Assembly (NCBI RefSeq): GCF_003999995.1
Contig: NZ_RJAD01000001.1
Coordinates: 2,083,599-2,147,598, forward strand
DNA: 64,000 nucleotides
DNA from: Microbacterium sulfonylureivorans
GTDB taxonomy: Bacteria > Actinomycetota > Actinomycetes > Actinomycetales > Microbacteriaceae
Direction: 5' to 3'
Part shown: positions 55,075-63,902 of the stretch, piece after piece
Numbering within the stretch: position 1 is the stretch's first letter
Layout: each line of letters opens with the position of its first letter
Translations under genes and position numbers: made by a program
The notes under the pieces: model-generated
Databases searched by the model: none
Seen by the model: the letters and a program-made list of their open reading frames with translations, nothing else
Told to the model about the DNA's origin: nothing

Positions 55075-55749
55075 ATGGTGAAGCTGCTCTTGACCTCGGG
55101 AGGCGTGACGAACCGCTCCATCCTCGAGGCGCTGGGCGACCTCCTCCGCAAGCCGATCGACGAATGCGACGCCCTCTACGTGCCGACGGCGCAGTGGGGG
55201 CACCCGATGTGCTCGCCACGAACGGCGTGGATGTCGACGGCGGACCGATGGCCGGGCGAGCACGGCATGGTCGGCCTGGGCTGGAAATCGGTCGGCCTTC
55301 TCGAGCTCACCGCGCTGCCCAGCATCCCCCGCGATCGCTGGGAGCCCTGGGTGCGCGACGCCGACGTTCTGCTGGTGGACGGCGGTGAGGCGATCTACCT
55401 CGCCCACTGGATGCGGGAGTCTGGGCTCGCGGACATGCTCCCGTCGCTGACGGACACGGTCTGGGTGGGAGTCAGCGGCGGCAGCATGGTGATGACTCCG
55501 CGCATCGGCAGCGAGTTCGTCGACTGGAACCCCGACGGCGGCGACGAAGCGCTGGGTGTCGTGGACTTCTCGATCTTCCCGCACCTGGACTATCCCGGCT
55601 GGTCCTCCAACACGTCGGACGCGGCGCGACGGTGGGCGACGCGCATCGACGGCCCTGCGTACGCGATCGACGATCAGACCGCGATCTCCGTCGAGGACGG
55701 CGCGGTGCGCGTCGTCTCCGAGGGGAAGTGGGAGCTACTGAAAGGCTGA
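55075..55749 (+). CDS. peptidase E-like (S51) serine hydrolase
   Basis: 224 residues, class-I glutamine-amidotransferase-like fold. LLLTSGGVTNRSILEALGDL, VLLVDGGEAIYLAHWM and GVSGGSMVM (nucleophile Ser134) fit S51 dipeptidase E, which cleaves Asp-X dipeptides. The His and third residue are not assigned. It is cytosolic with an AAGGA ribosome site. Alone between convergent genes, with a terminator after it. Confidence 0.88.
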   Translation: MVKLLLTSGGVTNRSILEALGDLLRKPIDECDALYVPTAQWGHPMCSPRTAWMSTADRWPGEHGMVGLGWKSVGLLELTALPSIPRDRWEPWVRDADVLLVDGGEAIYLAHWMRESGLADMLPSLTDTVWVGVSGGSMVMTPRIGSEFVDWNPDGGDEALGVVDFSIFPHLDYPGWSSNTSDAARRWATRIDGPAYAIDDQTAISVEDGAVRVVSEGKWELLKG

Positions 55750-55801
55750 GCGGCCACGCGGTCGAGTCCTGGATCGGCACTCCGGCGCGTCGGATCTTGC
55801 G

Positions 55802-55838
55802 GGCAGGGAGGGCCGGATGTCCTCCAGCCCTCCCTGCC
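55802..55838. terminator. bidirectional terminator
   Basis: GGCAGGGAGGGC / GCCCTCCCTGCC (12 bp) with a 13-nt loop, between the convergent peptidase E and DUF305 genes. Confidence 0.9.
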
Positions 55839-55843
55839 GCTCG

Positions 55844-56452
55844 TCAGATCTGCGTGAGGAGTTCCCTCATCGTGTCGATCTCCGCGGCCTGCGCCTCGAT
55901 GATCCGTTCCGCGAGCGCGAGCACGTCGGGGTCGGAGCCGCGTCGCAGTTCCTCCTCGGCCATCTCGATGGCCCCTTCGTGGTGCTCGATCATCTGCTCC
56001 AGGAAGAGGCGTGCGGCCGCTGATCCTTCCGCAGACTCCAAGGCAGCCATGTCGTCGGCGGACATCATGCCGTCGCCGTGGCCCATGTCGTCAGCACCCC
56101 CCGAGGAGGGCATGCCCCACTCGCGGAGCCAGCCCTCCATGAGTTCGATCTCGGGGCCCTGGGCGGCCTTGATCTGCGTCGCGAGCTCCCTCACGCGTTC
56201 GTCCACGCCGCTCTTGGCGAGGATCATGTCGCTCATCTCGATGGCCTGCTGATGGTGGGGGATCATCATCATCGCGAACATCGAGTCCGCCATGCTGACG
56301 TCGGTCTGCGTCGACGCGGACGGCGACGACATGCCGGGTCCGTGGCTCATGCCCGGCATCCCGGTGTCTCCGGCACCGGCGGCGCAGCCGGCAAGCGCGA
56401 GCGTGAGCACCGCCGGTGCGGCCGCGAGCGCGGCCAAACGATTCAACTTCAT
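55844..56452 (-). CDS. DUF305 lipoprotein
   Basis: 202 residues. Signal peptide with lipobox TLALAGC; Cys about 23 should be lipidated. The mature protein has two DUF305 repeats with MIPHHQQAIEMSDMILAKS and MIEHHEGAIEMAEEELRRG; His pairs and Met-rich MSHGPGMSS fit metal (copper) binding. It follows DUF6153 in one operon with an operator identical in pattern to that of copZA, so copper response is inferred. It is an extracytoplasmic helical-bundle protein. Confidence 0.92.
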   Translation of the reverse strand: MKLNRLAALAAAPAVLTLALAGCAAGAGDTGMPGMSHGPGMSSPSASTQTDVSMADSMFAMMMIPHHQQAIEMSDMILAKSGVDERVRELATQIKAAQGPEIELMEGWLREWGMPSSGGADDMGHGDGMMSADDMAALESAEGSAAARLFLEQMIEHHEGAIEMAEEELRRGSDPDVLALAERIIEAQAAEIDTMRELLTQI

Positions 56453-56534
56453 AGCTTCCTGTCCTTCTGGGTCGAGTGTGAGTGTGCGCCCGTTGCCGGG
56501 CGGGGGCGTTCCCGGCCGGGGCCGGAACCGCGCC

Positions 56535-56960
56535 TCACGTGCGACTGATCGACAGGAGATTCAGCGAGGGTGGCGGGCGGAGTCGCACGACAGCCGGACG
56601 CAGGACGGCATCGACGATGCTCGTACCGTTCACGCGAACGAGGCCCGGACGGGCGCGGCAGATGAGGAGCAGCGTCGCCAGAAGTCCCAGCACGCACGCC
56701 ATCGCCATCACGTGCTGACCATCGGTGGCACAGTCGCTGCACTCCGACTCGAGGCCCGTGCCTGCCGGTGTCGAGGTCTCATGCGCGTGCCCGGCATCCG
56801 CCGTCATCGCGTGGGTCGTCTCGGTGCCGAGGTCCGGCGGGGAATGAGCGGAGGACAGGGTGTGCATCCCCAGCAGGCCCACGATCAGGAGGGCGGCGAA
56901 GGTCGCGACGACGAGCCACCCGGGCGTCCGGTGGTCTGTTCGCTGAATGCCGTGCATCAT
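56535..56960 (-). CDS. DUF6153 membrane protein
   Basis: 141 residues. Two hydrophobic helices: WLVVATFAALLIVGLLGMHT (about 16-35) and MAMACVLGLLATLLLICR (about 87-105). Between them lies an extracytoplasmic His/Cys-rich loop with HAMTADAGHAHET and ESECSDCATDGQH, suggesting metal binding. The family is of unknown function and typically neighbours DUF305 genes. GAGGAC precedes the ATG; the second ATG at 56957 is slightly better spaced. Confidence 0.88.
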   Translation of the reverse strand: MMHGIQRTDHRTPGWLVVATFAALLIVGLLGMHTLSSAHSPPDLGTETTHAMTADAGHAHETSTPAGTGLESECSDCATDGQHVMAMACVLGLLATLLLICRARPGLVRVNGTSIVDAVLRPAVVRLRPPPSLNLLSISRT

Positions 56961-56980
56961 GTCCTCGCTCCGTTGCGAGT

Positions 56981-56997
56981 ATACCCCCAGAGGGTAT
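56981..56997. promoter_or_regulatory. CsoR-type operator upstream of DUF6153-DUF305
   Basis: ATACCCCCAGAGGGTAT, differing from the copZ operator only at the centre and one arm. It lies 20 nt before the DUF6153 start. Confidence 0.75.
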
Positions 56998-57748
56998 GAA
57001 CGAGTCGGTCACGTGAGGAACCTCGGCGTCGCAGGCGAACCATCCGGCGGCGCCGGTGCGGATGCCGGGTCCCGGGCGCTGGGGACGCCCGGAACCCGGC
57101 TCACCGCAACGCGTAACGCACCAGAGGCCACGAGCCGCGCCGCGGTGATCGGGGAGGGGTTGGGGAACCGCCTCCGCCATACGGATGCTGGGGACACCCG
57201 CACCGCGACCATACCGCGCGAGGGGCTGGACGACGGGGACCACCGAGTCCGTCGTGTCGTCGCGCGTCAGTGGAGAAGTCGCCGCTCAGGCGTCGTCGCA
57301 CGGTCGCATCGCGGGCACGTGCAGTGTCTGGATGAATCGGGCCTCGAACTCGGCGACGCAGCGCCCGAGCGACAGCGAAGGATGGTGCGCGCCGGGTGCC
57401 ACGACGGCTGCGCTCGAGGGTCGGCGCAAGATGCGCATCATGCACACCATATCGTGTCAGCTCGCGACATTTCGCACCCTAGATGACGAGAGTATTGCGC
57501 GGTTGTTACAACTCGCGAGCCCGTGTCAACTTTCCTTACCCAGTCCATGAATTGGATTGTGGTTGCGCGCAACAAATGTTACCTTCATCCCCGATCGGCC
57601 ACCTGGCCGAGATCAGTCGATTCAATCAGCAGGGATGCTGGCGCGACGCGGAGCCTTCTCTGCTGTTCACGCACGGGCCAGCACTCTGCGCGAAGTGGTG
57701 GTCGTGTTCGGCGCGAACCCGACCACCGCCTCCGATCAGGGAGTCAGT
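56998..57748. promoter_or_regulatory. 750-base regulatory gap before the subtilase gene
   Basis: No credible gene. The last ~300 bases are markedly lower in GC than the surroundings. Palindromes GTTGTTACAAC (57502-57512) and GTTGCGCGCAAC (57562-57573) could be operators; the second has the CG centre of LacI-type sites. The coding potential of short frames is weak and composition differs from genes nearby. Confidence 0.45.
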
Positions 57749-60700
57749 GTGAGATTCAGAAAGACAGTCGTCGGCGCAGTCGTCGGCGGCGTGTGCGCGG
57801 CAGTCGTGGTCAGCGGGCTTCCCACGATCGCAATAGCCGCGGGAAGTGATCCAGGGGCCGCGGCGTCGACCGCAGCCCAACCGGCTGACGCGGTCACGCT
57901 GATCACCGGCGACCGCGTCACCCTGGTGACCGGATCTGACGGCAAGCCCGCTATCGCGTTCGAGGCCGCACCGCGAAATGACGACCGGCCCGTGAGCTAC
58001 AACAGCTTCGGAACAGAGGGCCACCTGTTCGTCATCCCCTCGGATGTCGCGAGCCTGGTGCCCGACCAGTTGGACCTCAACCTCTTCGACGTTCTCGCAC
58101 TCCAGGAACTGGCGGACAACGGGTCGCAGGACGGCATTCCCGTCATCGTCCAGAAGACCGCCGGCCCCGGCGCCCGCACGGCGGAGCCGAGCTGGGGGGC
58201 GCTCGGCGTCACGCCGGAAGAGACCCTGGAGTCGATCTCGTCCGTGGCCGGGGAGACCGGGCCCGACGGCTCACCCGCCCTCGTCGACGCCGTCGAGACC
58301 GCGGAAACGGTCGAAAAGGTGTGGCTCGACGCACCCGTGCAAATGCTCGACACCGACTCGATGCCGCAGATCGGCGCTCCGGAGGCATGGGCCGGTGGAG
58401 CCGACGGCACCGGGGCGACCGTGGCCGTACTCGACACCGGGATCGACACCACCCACCCCGACCTCGATGGCGGGATCGTCACGCTGGAGAAGGACTTCAC
58501 CGGCAGCGGGACGGCGATGGACCAGGCCGGGCACGGCACCCATGTCGCCTCCACCATCGCCGGCAGTGGCGAGGCATCCGGCGGTGACTACAAGGGCGTC
58601 GCTCCCGGAGCCCATCTCTTGAACGGCAGGGTGCTCAACGCTGCCGGTCAGGGCGAGACGTCGTGGATCATCGACGCGATGGAATGGGCCGCGAGCAACG
58701 GGGCCGACGTCATCAACATGAGCCTCGGCATCCAGGGCGAATACACGGACGGCACCGACCCCGGCGCGCTGGCGGTGAACTCGATCTCCGAGCGGTACGA
58801 CACCCTCGTGGTCATCGCCGCCGGGAACGAGGGGGCGTTCGGGGCGAGCACGGTGTCCACGCCGGGCAGCGCGGACAGCGCTCTGACGGTGGGCGCGGTG
58901 ACGGACGACGACTCGCTCGCCTACTTCTCCTCCAAGGGACCGCGCTTCGGGGACTTTGCGATCAAGCCCGACATCACTGCGCCCGGAAACGGGATCGTCG
59001 CGGCGCGCGCGGCGGCGGACACCAACCCTCAGGAGCCCGTCGGCGACTTCTACCAGGCCATGTCCGGCACATCCATGGCCACGCCGCACGTCGCGGGTGC
59101 TGCGGCGATCCTCAAGGCGGCGCGGCCCGACCTGGACGACCAAGCGCTCAAGTCGGTGCTGATGGGTTCGGCCCAGCCGACCGGAAACCCGGTGTACTCG
59201 GAGGGCTCCGGCCGCGTTTGGATCCCCGGTGCGCTCGACGAGGCCGTGTACGCCACGCCGGCTTCCCTGTCCTTCGGGGTCTTCTCGTCGCCACGTGACT
59301 CTCAGTCGCCGCGGACCAAGACCGTCACGTACACGAACACGTCGAGCGCAGACGCCGTCGTCGACGTGGCGCTCACCGTCACCGAGGCGGACGGCGACCC
59401 TGCGCCCGCGGACATGGTCACCCTGTCGGCGGACACCGTCACGGTGCCGGCGCACGGGATCGCATCGGTGGATGTCACCGTCGATCCGCACGCGGACGAG
59501 CCCGGCGTCTACACGGGCGCGCTCACCGCCGGCGGGCCGGGATTCGCACCCGTGCGCACGGTGCTGGCGTTCACGGCCGAGCCCGACCTGCACACTCTGC
59601 GGATCGAGGCGACGCAGTCGGACGGCACGCAGGTTCCCTACGGCAGCTCGGGAATGATCTACGGGATCGACGACTCCCAGGTCAACCAGTCGTTCAGCTT
59701 CGTCGACGGCGTCGCCGAGGTCCGGCTGCGTCCTGGCCGCTACGCGCTGCTCGGCCAGCTGCTGGGCGCCGTCTCTCCCACGGCGAAGTTCCTCGACAGC
59801 TTCACCAGCTTCACCCGTGATGTCGACCTGCAGGCCGACACGACAATCGTCCTTGACGGTAGCCAGGCGATACCCGTCGAGATCCAGACCGAGAAGAAAG
59901 CGAAGGTCAACAACCTGGATGAGACCATCGTCCGATGGCTGCCGAATCGCAGCTACCCGGTCACAACAACAGTGACACTCGGGATCAGCCCGCACGATGC
60001 GGGACTCGACCTCGATATCTCGGTGCTCGGAACAGAGGAGCCGCTCGCCGGCGACATGACGGTCAACTCGCGCTACGTGCTCAACCAGCCCCTGTTGGAC
60101 GTGGTGGCGACTGCGGGGAGGCATAAGGTCGACATCTCGCGCGAGCTCAACTACGGCGTGCTCTCACCTCAGCATCTGGGGACGCTCTCTGGGGCGATCG
60201 TGAACGCGGGATCCGGTTCCGCCGAGGAGCTGGCAGCCGCGGGTGCCCGCGGCGCTGTCGTCCTGGTGGAGGATCGGGGCGACCCCGACCTCAACGCTCA
60301 AGCGCAGGCGGCGTACGACGCGGGAGCGATCGCAGCCATCGTCTACGGCGCTGGGCCCGGTCCGTTCTTCGAGTCGGTGGACCCGCGGAGGTTCCTCGCC
60401 ATGCCCCCCAAGGCGCTGCCGACGCTGACACTGCCTCGCGACGTCGGGCTGAAGCTGGTCGCGCTGATCGCCGAGGGCAAAGCCCGCCTCGCTGGCACAG
60501 GCATCGCTGCACCGTCTTATCAGTACGAGCTCGGGTACATCGAAGAGGGCATGCCCACTTCTTTGACGTACAAGGCCAACGCGAGGAGCACCGCGAAGGT
60601 CGAGGTCGATGTGAAGGCGTTCGCACCGGGCACGAGGATGGTCGAGTACGTCACCATGATCGGCGGCGGCACCTATACCGGGTTCGGGCTCCGCTACACC

Positions 60701-62074
60701 GGACCGCTCCTCGGGCGTGAGGTGTACTACTCCACCGACGAGGACCTTACGTTCCAGCGATCCGTCCAGGCGGGCGAGGACTGGGACGTGTATCCCGCGC
60801 CGTTCGAGAGTGCCCCGGTGACATACCGGCCAGGTCAGAAGACGAGCGAGACATGGGTCGGGCAGGTCCATCACGGTGGGCTCCTCCCGTCCCCGTCCAG
60901 CCCGCAAGACGCTTCGGTGAACCGCGACCGAAATGTGCTCGCGATCAACCTGCCCTACCGGGTCGACGGCGAGGGCCACCCGCAGCAGTGGGGACCGGAC
61001 CAGGAGTCGACAGGGAAGTTCCAGGTGTGGACCGGCGATACTCTCCTGACAGAGGGCGACACCCCGCACGCATCGCTCACGGTTTCGGCGGCGAAGGCCG
61101 CCTACCGGGTGACGCTGAACACGCACCGGGACGTCCCGTGGTGGCCGTTGTCCACCGACGTGTCGACCGAGTGGGGGTTCTCGTCCTCGAGCACCAAGTC
61201 CGCGACGGCCCTGCCACTGCTGCAGCTGGACTACGGGGTGGAGGGCCTGAACGCACTGAACACGAACGGGCGCACGACCGAGCTGAACCTGTACGTGTCG
61301 CACCAGGACAGGTCCGCAGGTGGAAAGGTGAAAGGCCTGAAGCTGTGGTCGTCGGCAGACGACGGCGCCACTTGGACGGCCGTTCGGGTGGTCCCGGGTC
61401 GTGAGGCGGGGTCCTACTCCGCGAAGCTGACCGCGCCAAGGGGCGCGACCACGATCTCGCTGCGCGCCGAAGCATGGGACGACGCGGGGTCGACGTTCAA
61501 GGAGACCGTCATCGACGCCTACGCCGTGGACACGATCGCACCTCCGATCGAGGTCACCACCCCGACCGCCGGCGCTCCCCAGCCCACTCGTTCCGGTGCC
61601 GTGGCCGGAACGAGTGAGCCGAGCGCCACCGTCTCGGTCAGCGCGGGCCGAGCCGAGTGCGAGGCCACGGCCGACGCCGACGGCGCCTGGGCATGCAACC
61701 TGCCCGTCCGCGATGGCGTCCACCGGGTCGAGGTGACCGCCACCGACGCGGTGGGCAACGCGTCCGAACCCGTGAGGCGAGCACTCTGGCATGACTCCAC
61801 ACCGCCCCACGCACCGAAGGTCACGTCCCCCACTGGAACCGTGCACAGCACTCGCACTGCGATCAAGGGCTCGGCCGAAGCGGGAGCCACGGTCACCGTG
61901 ACCGAGGCGAACAGGACGGTGTGCACGGCCGTCGCGACGTCGTCCTGGCGCTGGTCCTGCACCCCCACGGATGCGCTGACCACCGGCAAGCACACCCTCA
62001 CCGTCACGGCGACCGACGCCGCAGGCAACGTCTCGTCGCCCCGGACCCACCGGTTCACGATCACCCGCGAGTAG
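57749..62074 (+). CDS. large secreted subtilisin-like serine protease (S8) with PA insert and Ig-like C-terminus
   Basis: 1441 residues. The signal peptide (VVGAVVGGVCAAVVVSGLP) and a propeptide to about residue 200 precede the S8 domain. Triad: Asp229 (AVLDTGID), His262 (GHGTHVA), Ser442 (GTSMATPH). After it comes a fibronectin/DUF-like beta region, a PA-like domain with AAAGARGAVVLVEDRGD and AGAIAAIVYG, and at the C-terminus two Ig-like adhesion-type repeats (VEVTATDAVGNASEP, TVTATDAAGNVSSP). There is no LPXTG. It should be released and degrade proteins outside the cell. GTG 57749 follows AGGGAG by 5 nt. It has slightly lower GC at its start. Confidence 0.93.
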   Translation: MRFRKTVVGAVVGGVCAAVVVSGLPTIAIAAGSDPGAAASTAAQPADAVTLITGDRVTLVTGSDGKPAIAFEAAPRNDDRPVSYNSFGTEGHLFVIPSDVASLVPDQLDLNLFDVLALQELADNGSQDGIPVIVQKTAGPGARTAEPSWGALGVTPEETLESISSVAGETGPDGSPALVDAVETAETVEKVWLDAPVQMLDTDSMPQIGAPEAWAGGADGTGATVAVLDTGIDTTHPDLDGGIVTLEKDFTGSGTAMDQAGHGTHVASTIAGSGEASGGDYKGVAPGAHLLNGRVLNAAGQGETSWIIDAMEWAASNGADVINMSLGIQGEYTDGTDPGALAVNSISERYDTLVVIAAGNEGAFGASTVSTPGSADSALTVGAVTDDDSLAYFSSKGPRFGDFAIKPDITAPGNGIVAARAAADTNPQEPVGDFYQAMSGTSMATPHVAGAAAILKAARPDLDDQALKSVLMGSAQPTGNPVYSEGSGRVWIPGALDEAVYATPASLSFGVFSSPRDSQSPRTKTVTYTNTSSADAVVDVALTVTEADGDPAPADMVTLSADTVTVPAHGIASVDVTVDPHADEPGVYTGALTAGGPGFAPVRTVLAFTAEPDLHTLRIEATQSDGTQVPYGSSGMIYGIDDSQVNQSFSFVDGVAEVRLRPGRYALLGQLLGAVSPTAKFLDSFTSFTRDVDLQADTTIVLDGSQAIPVEIQTEKKAKVNNLDETIVRWLPNRSYPVTTTVTLGISPHDAGLDLDISVLGTEEPLAGDMTVNSRYVLNQPLLDVVATAGRHKVDISRELNYGVLSPQHLGTLSGAIVNAGSGSAEELAAAGARGAVVLVEDRGDPDLNAQAQAAYDAGAIAAIVYGAGPGPFFESVDPRRFLAMPPKALPTLTLPRDVGLKLVALIAEGKARLAGTGIAAPSYQYELGYIEEGMPTSLTYKANARSTAKVEVDVKAFAPGTRMVEYVTMIGGGTYTGFGLRYTGPLLGREVYYSTDEDLTFQRSVQAGEDWDVYPAPFESAPVTYRPGQKTSETWVGQVHHGGLLPSPSSPQDASVNRDRNVLAINLPYRVDGEGHPQQWGPDQESTGKFQVWTGDTLLTEGDTPHASLTVSAAKAAYRVTLNTHRDVPWWPLSTDVSTEWGFSSSSTKSATALPLLQLDYGVEGLNALNTNGRTTELNLYVSHQDRSAGGKVKGLKLWSSADDGATWTAVRVVPGREAGSYSAKLTAPRGATTISLRAEAWDDAGSTFKETVIDAYAVDTIAPPIEVTTPTAGAPQPTRSGAVAGTSEPSATVSVSAGRAECEATADADGAWACNLPVRDGVHRVEVTATDAVGNASEPVRRALWHDSTPPHAPKVTSPTGTVHSTRTAIKGSAEAGATVTVTEANRTVCTAVATSSWRWSCTPTDALTTGKHTLTVTATDAAGNVSSPRTHRFTITRE

Positions 62075-62106
62075 GAGCAGTCCCCCGCGGGCTGAGCAAC
62101 CCACGA

Positions 62107-62146
62107 CCTGACCCCAGGCGCGCCAACAGCGCGACCTGGGGTCAGG
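62107..62146 (+). terminator. terminator of the subtilase gene
   Basis: CCTGACCCCAGG/CCTGGGGTCAGG (12 bp) with an inner CGCGC/GCGCG and a single A bulge. Confidence 0.88.
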
Positions 62147-62232
62147 CGTGTCCGGCCGGGAGCCGTATCACTCCTGCCCGCCGTTGTCCGGTGTGCTACG
62201 CCGGCGGCACCGTCCTGCCGCACCCGTTGACG

Positions 62233-62835
62233 TCAAGGTCTCGGCAGCGTGAGTGCTCCCAGCTCTGGATCGGGTCTGCAATCTCGCCAGTCACCGATTC
62301 GAGCGATGAATCCGCGCGGATCGGACGCGATGGCCTCGCCGGTCGCCCGTGCAGAGTTGAGATCCTCGACACGCAAGTACGGGGTTCCTGCGGCGGCGGC
62401 CGCTTCGTCCTCGTCCTTCCACGTCACAACGAAATCCGGCGAGATCAGCAGGTCGAGGTGCCAGTCGACGGCGTCTATCGAAGCCTCACGGCGCAGCTTC
62501 TCGGACTCCAGATTCACGTACCACCCGAGAAAGTCGCCCGTGGCGTCATTCCAGAAGTGCAGTACCTGCCACCGCTCCCGCAACGGGACTACCCGCAGCA
62601 TCCCACCGCCCGTCCATGTGCGCCGAGCGGTCGTGAGCCTCTGTCTGAACCTCGAGCCGAGCGGCACGGTTCGCGGGTCTGCCCCGTCCGCGGTCGCCCA
62701 GTACGCGATCTCGGTGCCAGTACTCGTCCAGCCCGCGATGACGTCTGCGTCGTCGCTGAGCACGTGCATGGGGATGGCAGCCTGCAACCGGCCGTCGGGG
62801 TACAGATAGCGTTGCTGAATTGTTCCGAGAGCCAT
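62233..62835 (-). CDS. DUF402 (FomD-like) domain protein
   Basis: 200 residues. HFWNDATGDFLGWYVNLESE, then VDWHLDLLISPDFVVTWKDE is the DUF402 core; FomD-like proteins are nucleotide-CMP hydrolases or RNA phosphatases, with metal held by acidic residues. Both core Asp are present. The start at 62835 is supported by TACAGT 7 nt upstream. It is a single gene. Confidence 0.9.
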   Translation of the reverse strand: MALGTIQQRYLYPDGRLQAAIPMHVLSDDADVIAGWTSTGTEIAYWATADGADPRTVPLGSRFRQRLTTARRTWTGGGMLRVVPLRERWQVLHFWNDATGDFLGWYVNLESEKLRREASIDAVDWHLDLLISPDFVVTWKDEDEAAAAAGTPYLRVEDLNSARATGEAIASDPRGFIARIGDWRDCRPDPELGALTLPRP

Positions 62836-62842
62836 CGCCCCA

Positions 62843-62848
62843 ACTGTA
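62843..62848 (-). promoter_or_regulatory. -10 box for the leaderless DUF402 gene
   Basis: TACAGT on the minus strand, 7 nt before ATG 62835. Confidence 0.5.
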
Positions 62849-62978
62849 GGTGTTCAGCTCCCGCACAGCCCGCCGCGCAACAACCTTGAGAATCGTGGCG
62901 GCCCGCTCGAGTCGGGCCGGCAGCGGCGACTCATCAAGTCTCGGCGCCGCTCACCCAACGCCGCGCGAGTGCCGGTGG

Positions 62979-63205
62979 CTATGCGAGCGGTTCAGCGCCT
63001 TCGAGGGTCTCGGGTGTGAGGAGTCGGGTGGCGCCGAGAATCTCGACGCCGAGCACTCGACCTCCGGCGTCGAAGTCCAAGACAATGGTGCCTTGGGTCC
63101 GTTCGATGACGACGTTCTCCCGGACTCGCCGGCACCGACTGACGACGCCAAGGTGAAGTACGCAGCATCGGCCGCAGGGTCGATCGTCAATCGGCGTCCG
63201 CTCAT
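62979..63205 (-). pseudogene. DUF2283 protein with a frameshift
   Basis: Read in one frame the N-terminus is SGRRLTIDPAADAAYFTLAS, the start of DUF2283. At about 63115-63124 (CTCCCGGA on +) the frame must change by one nucleotide, after which the other frame gives TIVLDFDAGGRVLGVEIL and LLTPETLEGAEPLA, the rest of DUF2283, ending at TAG 62979. A single missing base is the simplest cause: either a real loss or a sequencing error. TAGCCT 6 nt before the ATG indicates the gene was leaderless. Confidence 0.75.
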
Positions 63206-63211
63206 AATCCG

Positions 63212-63217
63212 AGGCTA
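63212..63217 (-). promoter_or_regulatory. -10 box for the DUF2283 gene
   Basis: TAGCCT on the minus strand, 6 nt before ATG 63205. Confidence 0.45.
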
Positions 63218-63394
63218 CGCGCGCTCAACAGACGTGCGCCGCCGAGTCCGCTGCGGCCGCGCCTCGCGGGCCCCGGTTGACGCTGCCGGTCTATGTCTGC
63301 TGACCTCGCATCCCGGGGATCCATCGGGATGCTGGACGCTGCAGACCCTTCCGCGGCTAGGGCGGTGGGGTCGGCAGAGTTGGGCACCGCGGTC

Positions 63395-63400
63395 TACGCT
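63395..63400 (+). promoter_or_regulatory. -10 box for the leaderless DUF4262 gene
   Basis: TACGCT, 6 nt before ATG 63407, the same box as the TMEM175 gene. Confidence 0.55.
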
Positions 63401-63406
63401 CGTCGA

Positions 63407-63853
63407 ATGAACGATCCGCGTGAGGCCCTCGCAGACATCAGAGAGCTCGTAGCTCGTCACGGATGGGCAATTCGGCACGTGCTCCCTGACACCGTTTCGG
63501 CACACGCCTCCTTCTCGTACACTGTCGGGCTTACGTCCAGAGGTTGGTCGGAGCTGATCATCACAGGGCTCCCAACGGATGTCGCTGACGCATTCATCAG
63601 GAACGCAATCGACGTGCAGGTTGAGAACGGGGCGTTCAGAGCTGGGGACAGAACCGACGAGCTAACCGAGTCGGGCGACGTAATGTTCATTCACGCCGAA
63701 GACGTGAGCGGCATGACAGCCACGACCGAAATCATCGGCGCGTTCTCCGCGATGCAACTCGTCTGGCCCGACTCAGCGGGGCACTTCCCCTGGCACCCGC
63801 GCTACCGAAACCTGAGCGCATCACAGCCGCTGCTCGGGGCCGCCGCTGGCTGA
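63407..63853 (+). CDS. DUF4262 protein
   Basis: 148 residues. HGWAIRHVLPD, FSYTVGLTSRGWSELIITGL and QLVWPDSAGHFPWHPRYRN match DUF4262, a common actinobacterial family without a known function. It is soluble, alpha/beta, with no signal. The ATG at 63407 agrees with a TACGCT box and gives the family N-terminus; an earlier in-frame start is not needed. Confidence 0.85.
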   Translation: MNDPREALADIRELVARHGWAIRHVLPDTVSAHASFSYTVGLTSRGWSELIITGLPTDVADAFIRNAIDVQVENGAFRAGDRTDELTESGDVMFIHAEDVSGMTATTEIIGAFSAMQLVWPDSAGHFPWHPRYRNLSASQPLLGAAAG

Positions 63854-63902
63854 CTCCGGCCGTCCGTCCGAGGACCGGCTCGCGTGCGCCGGCGTGGCCG
63901 GT

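Noticed and set aside
57009..57550. Short open frames in the gap before the subtilase
   Set aside because: Composition, codon pattern and lack of ribosome sites do not support genes; no family motifs were seen.
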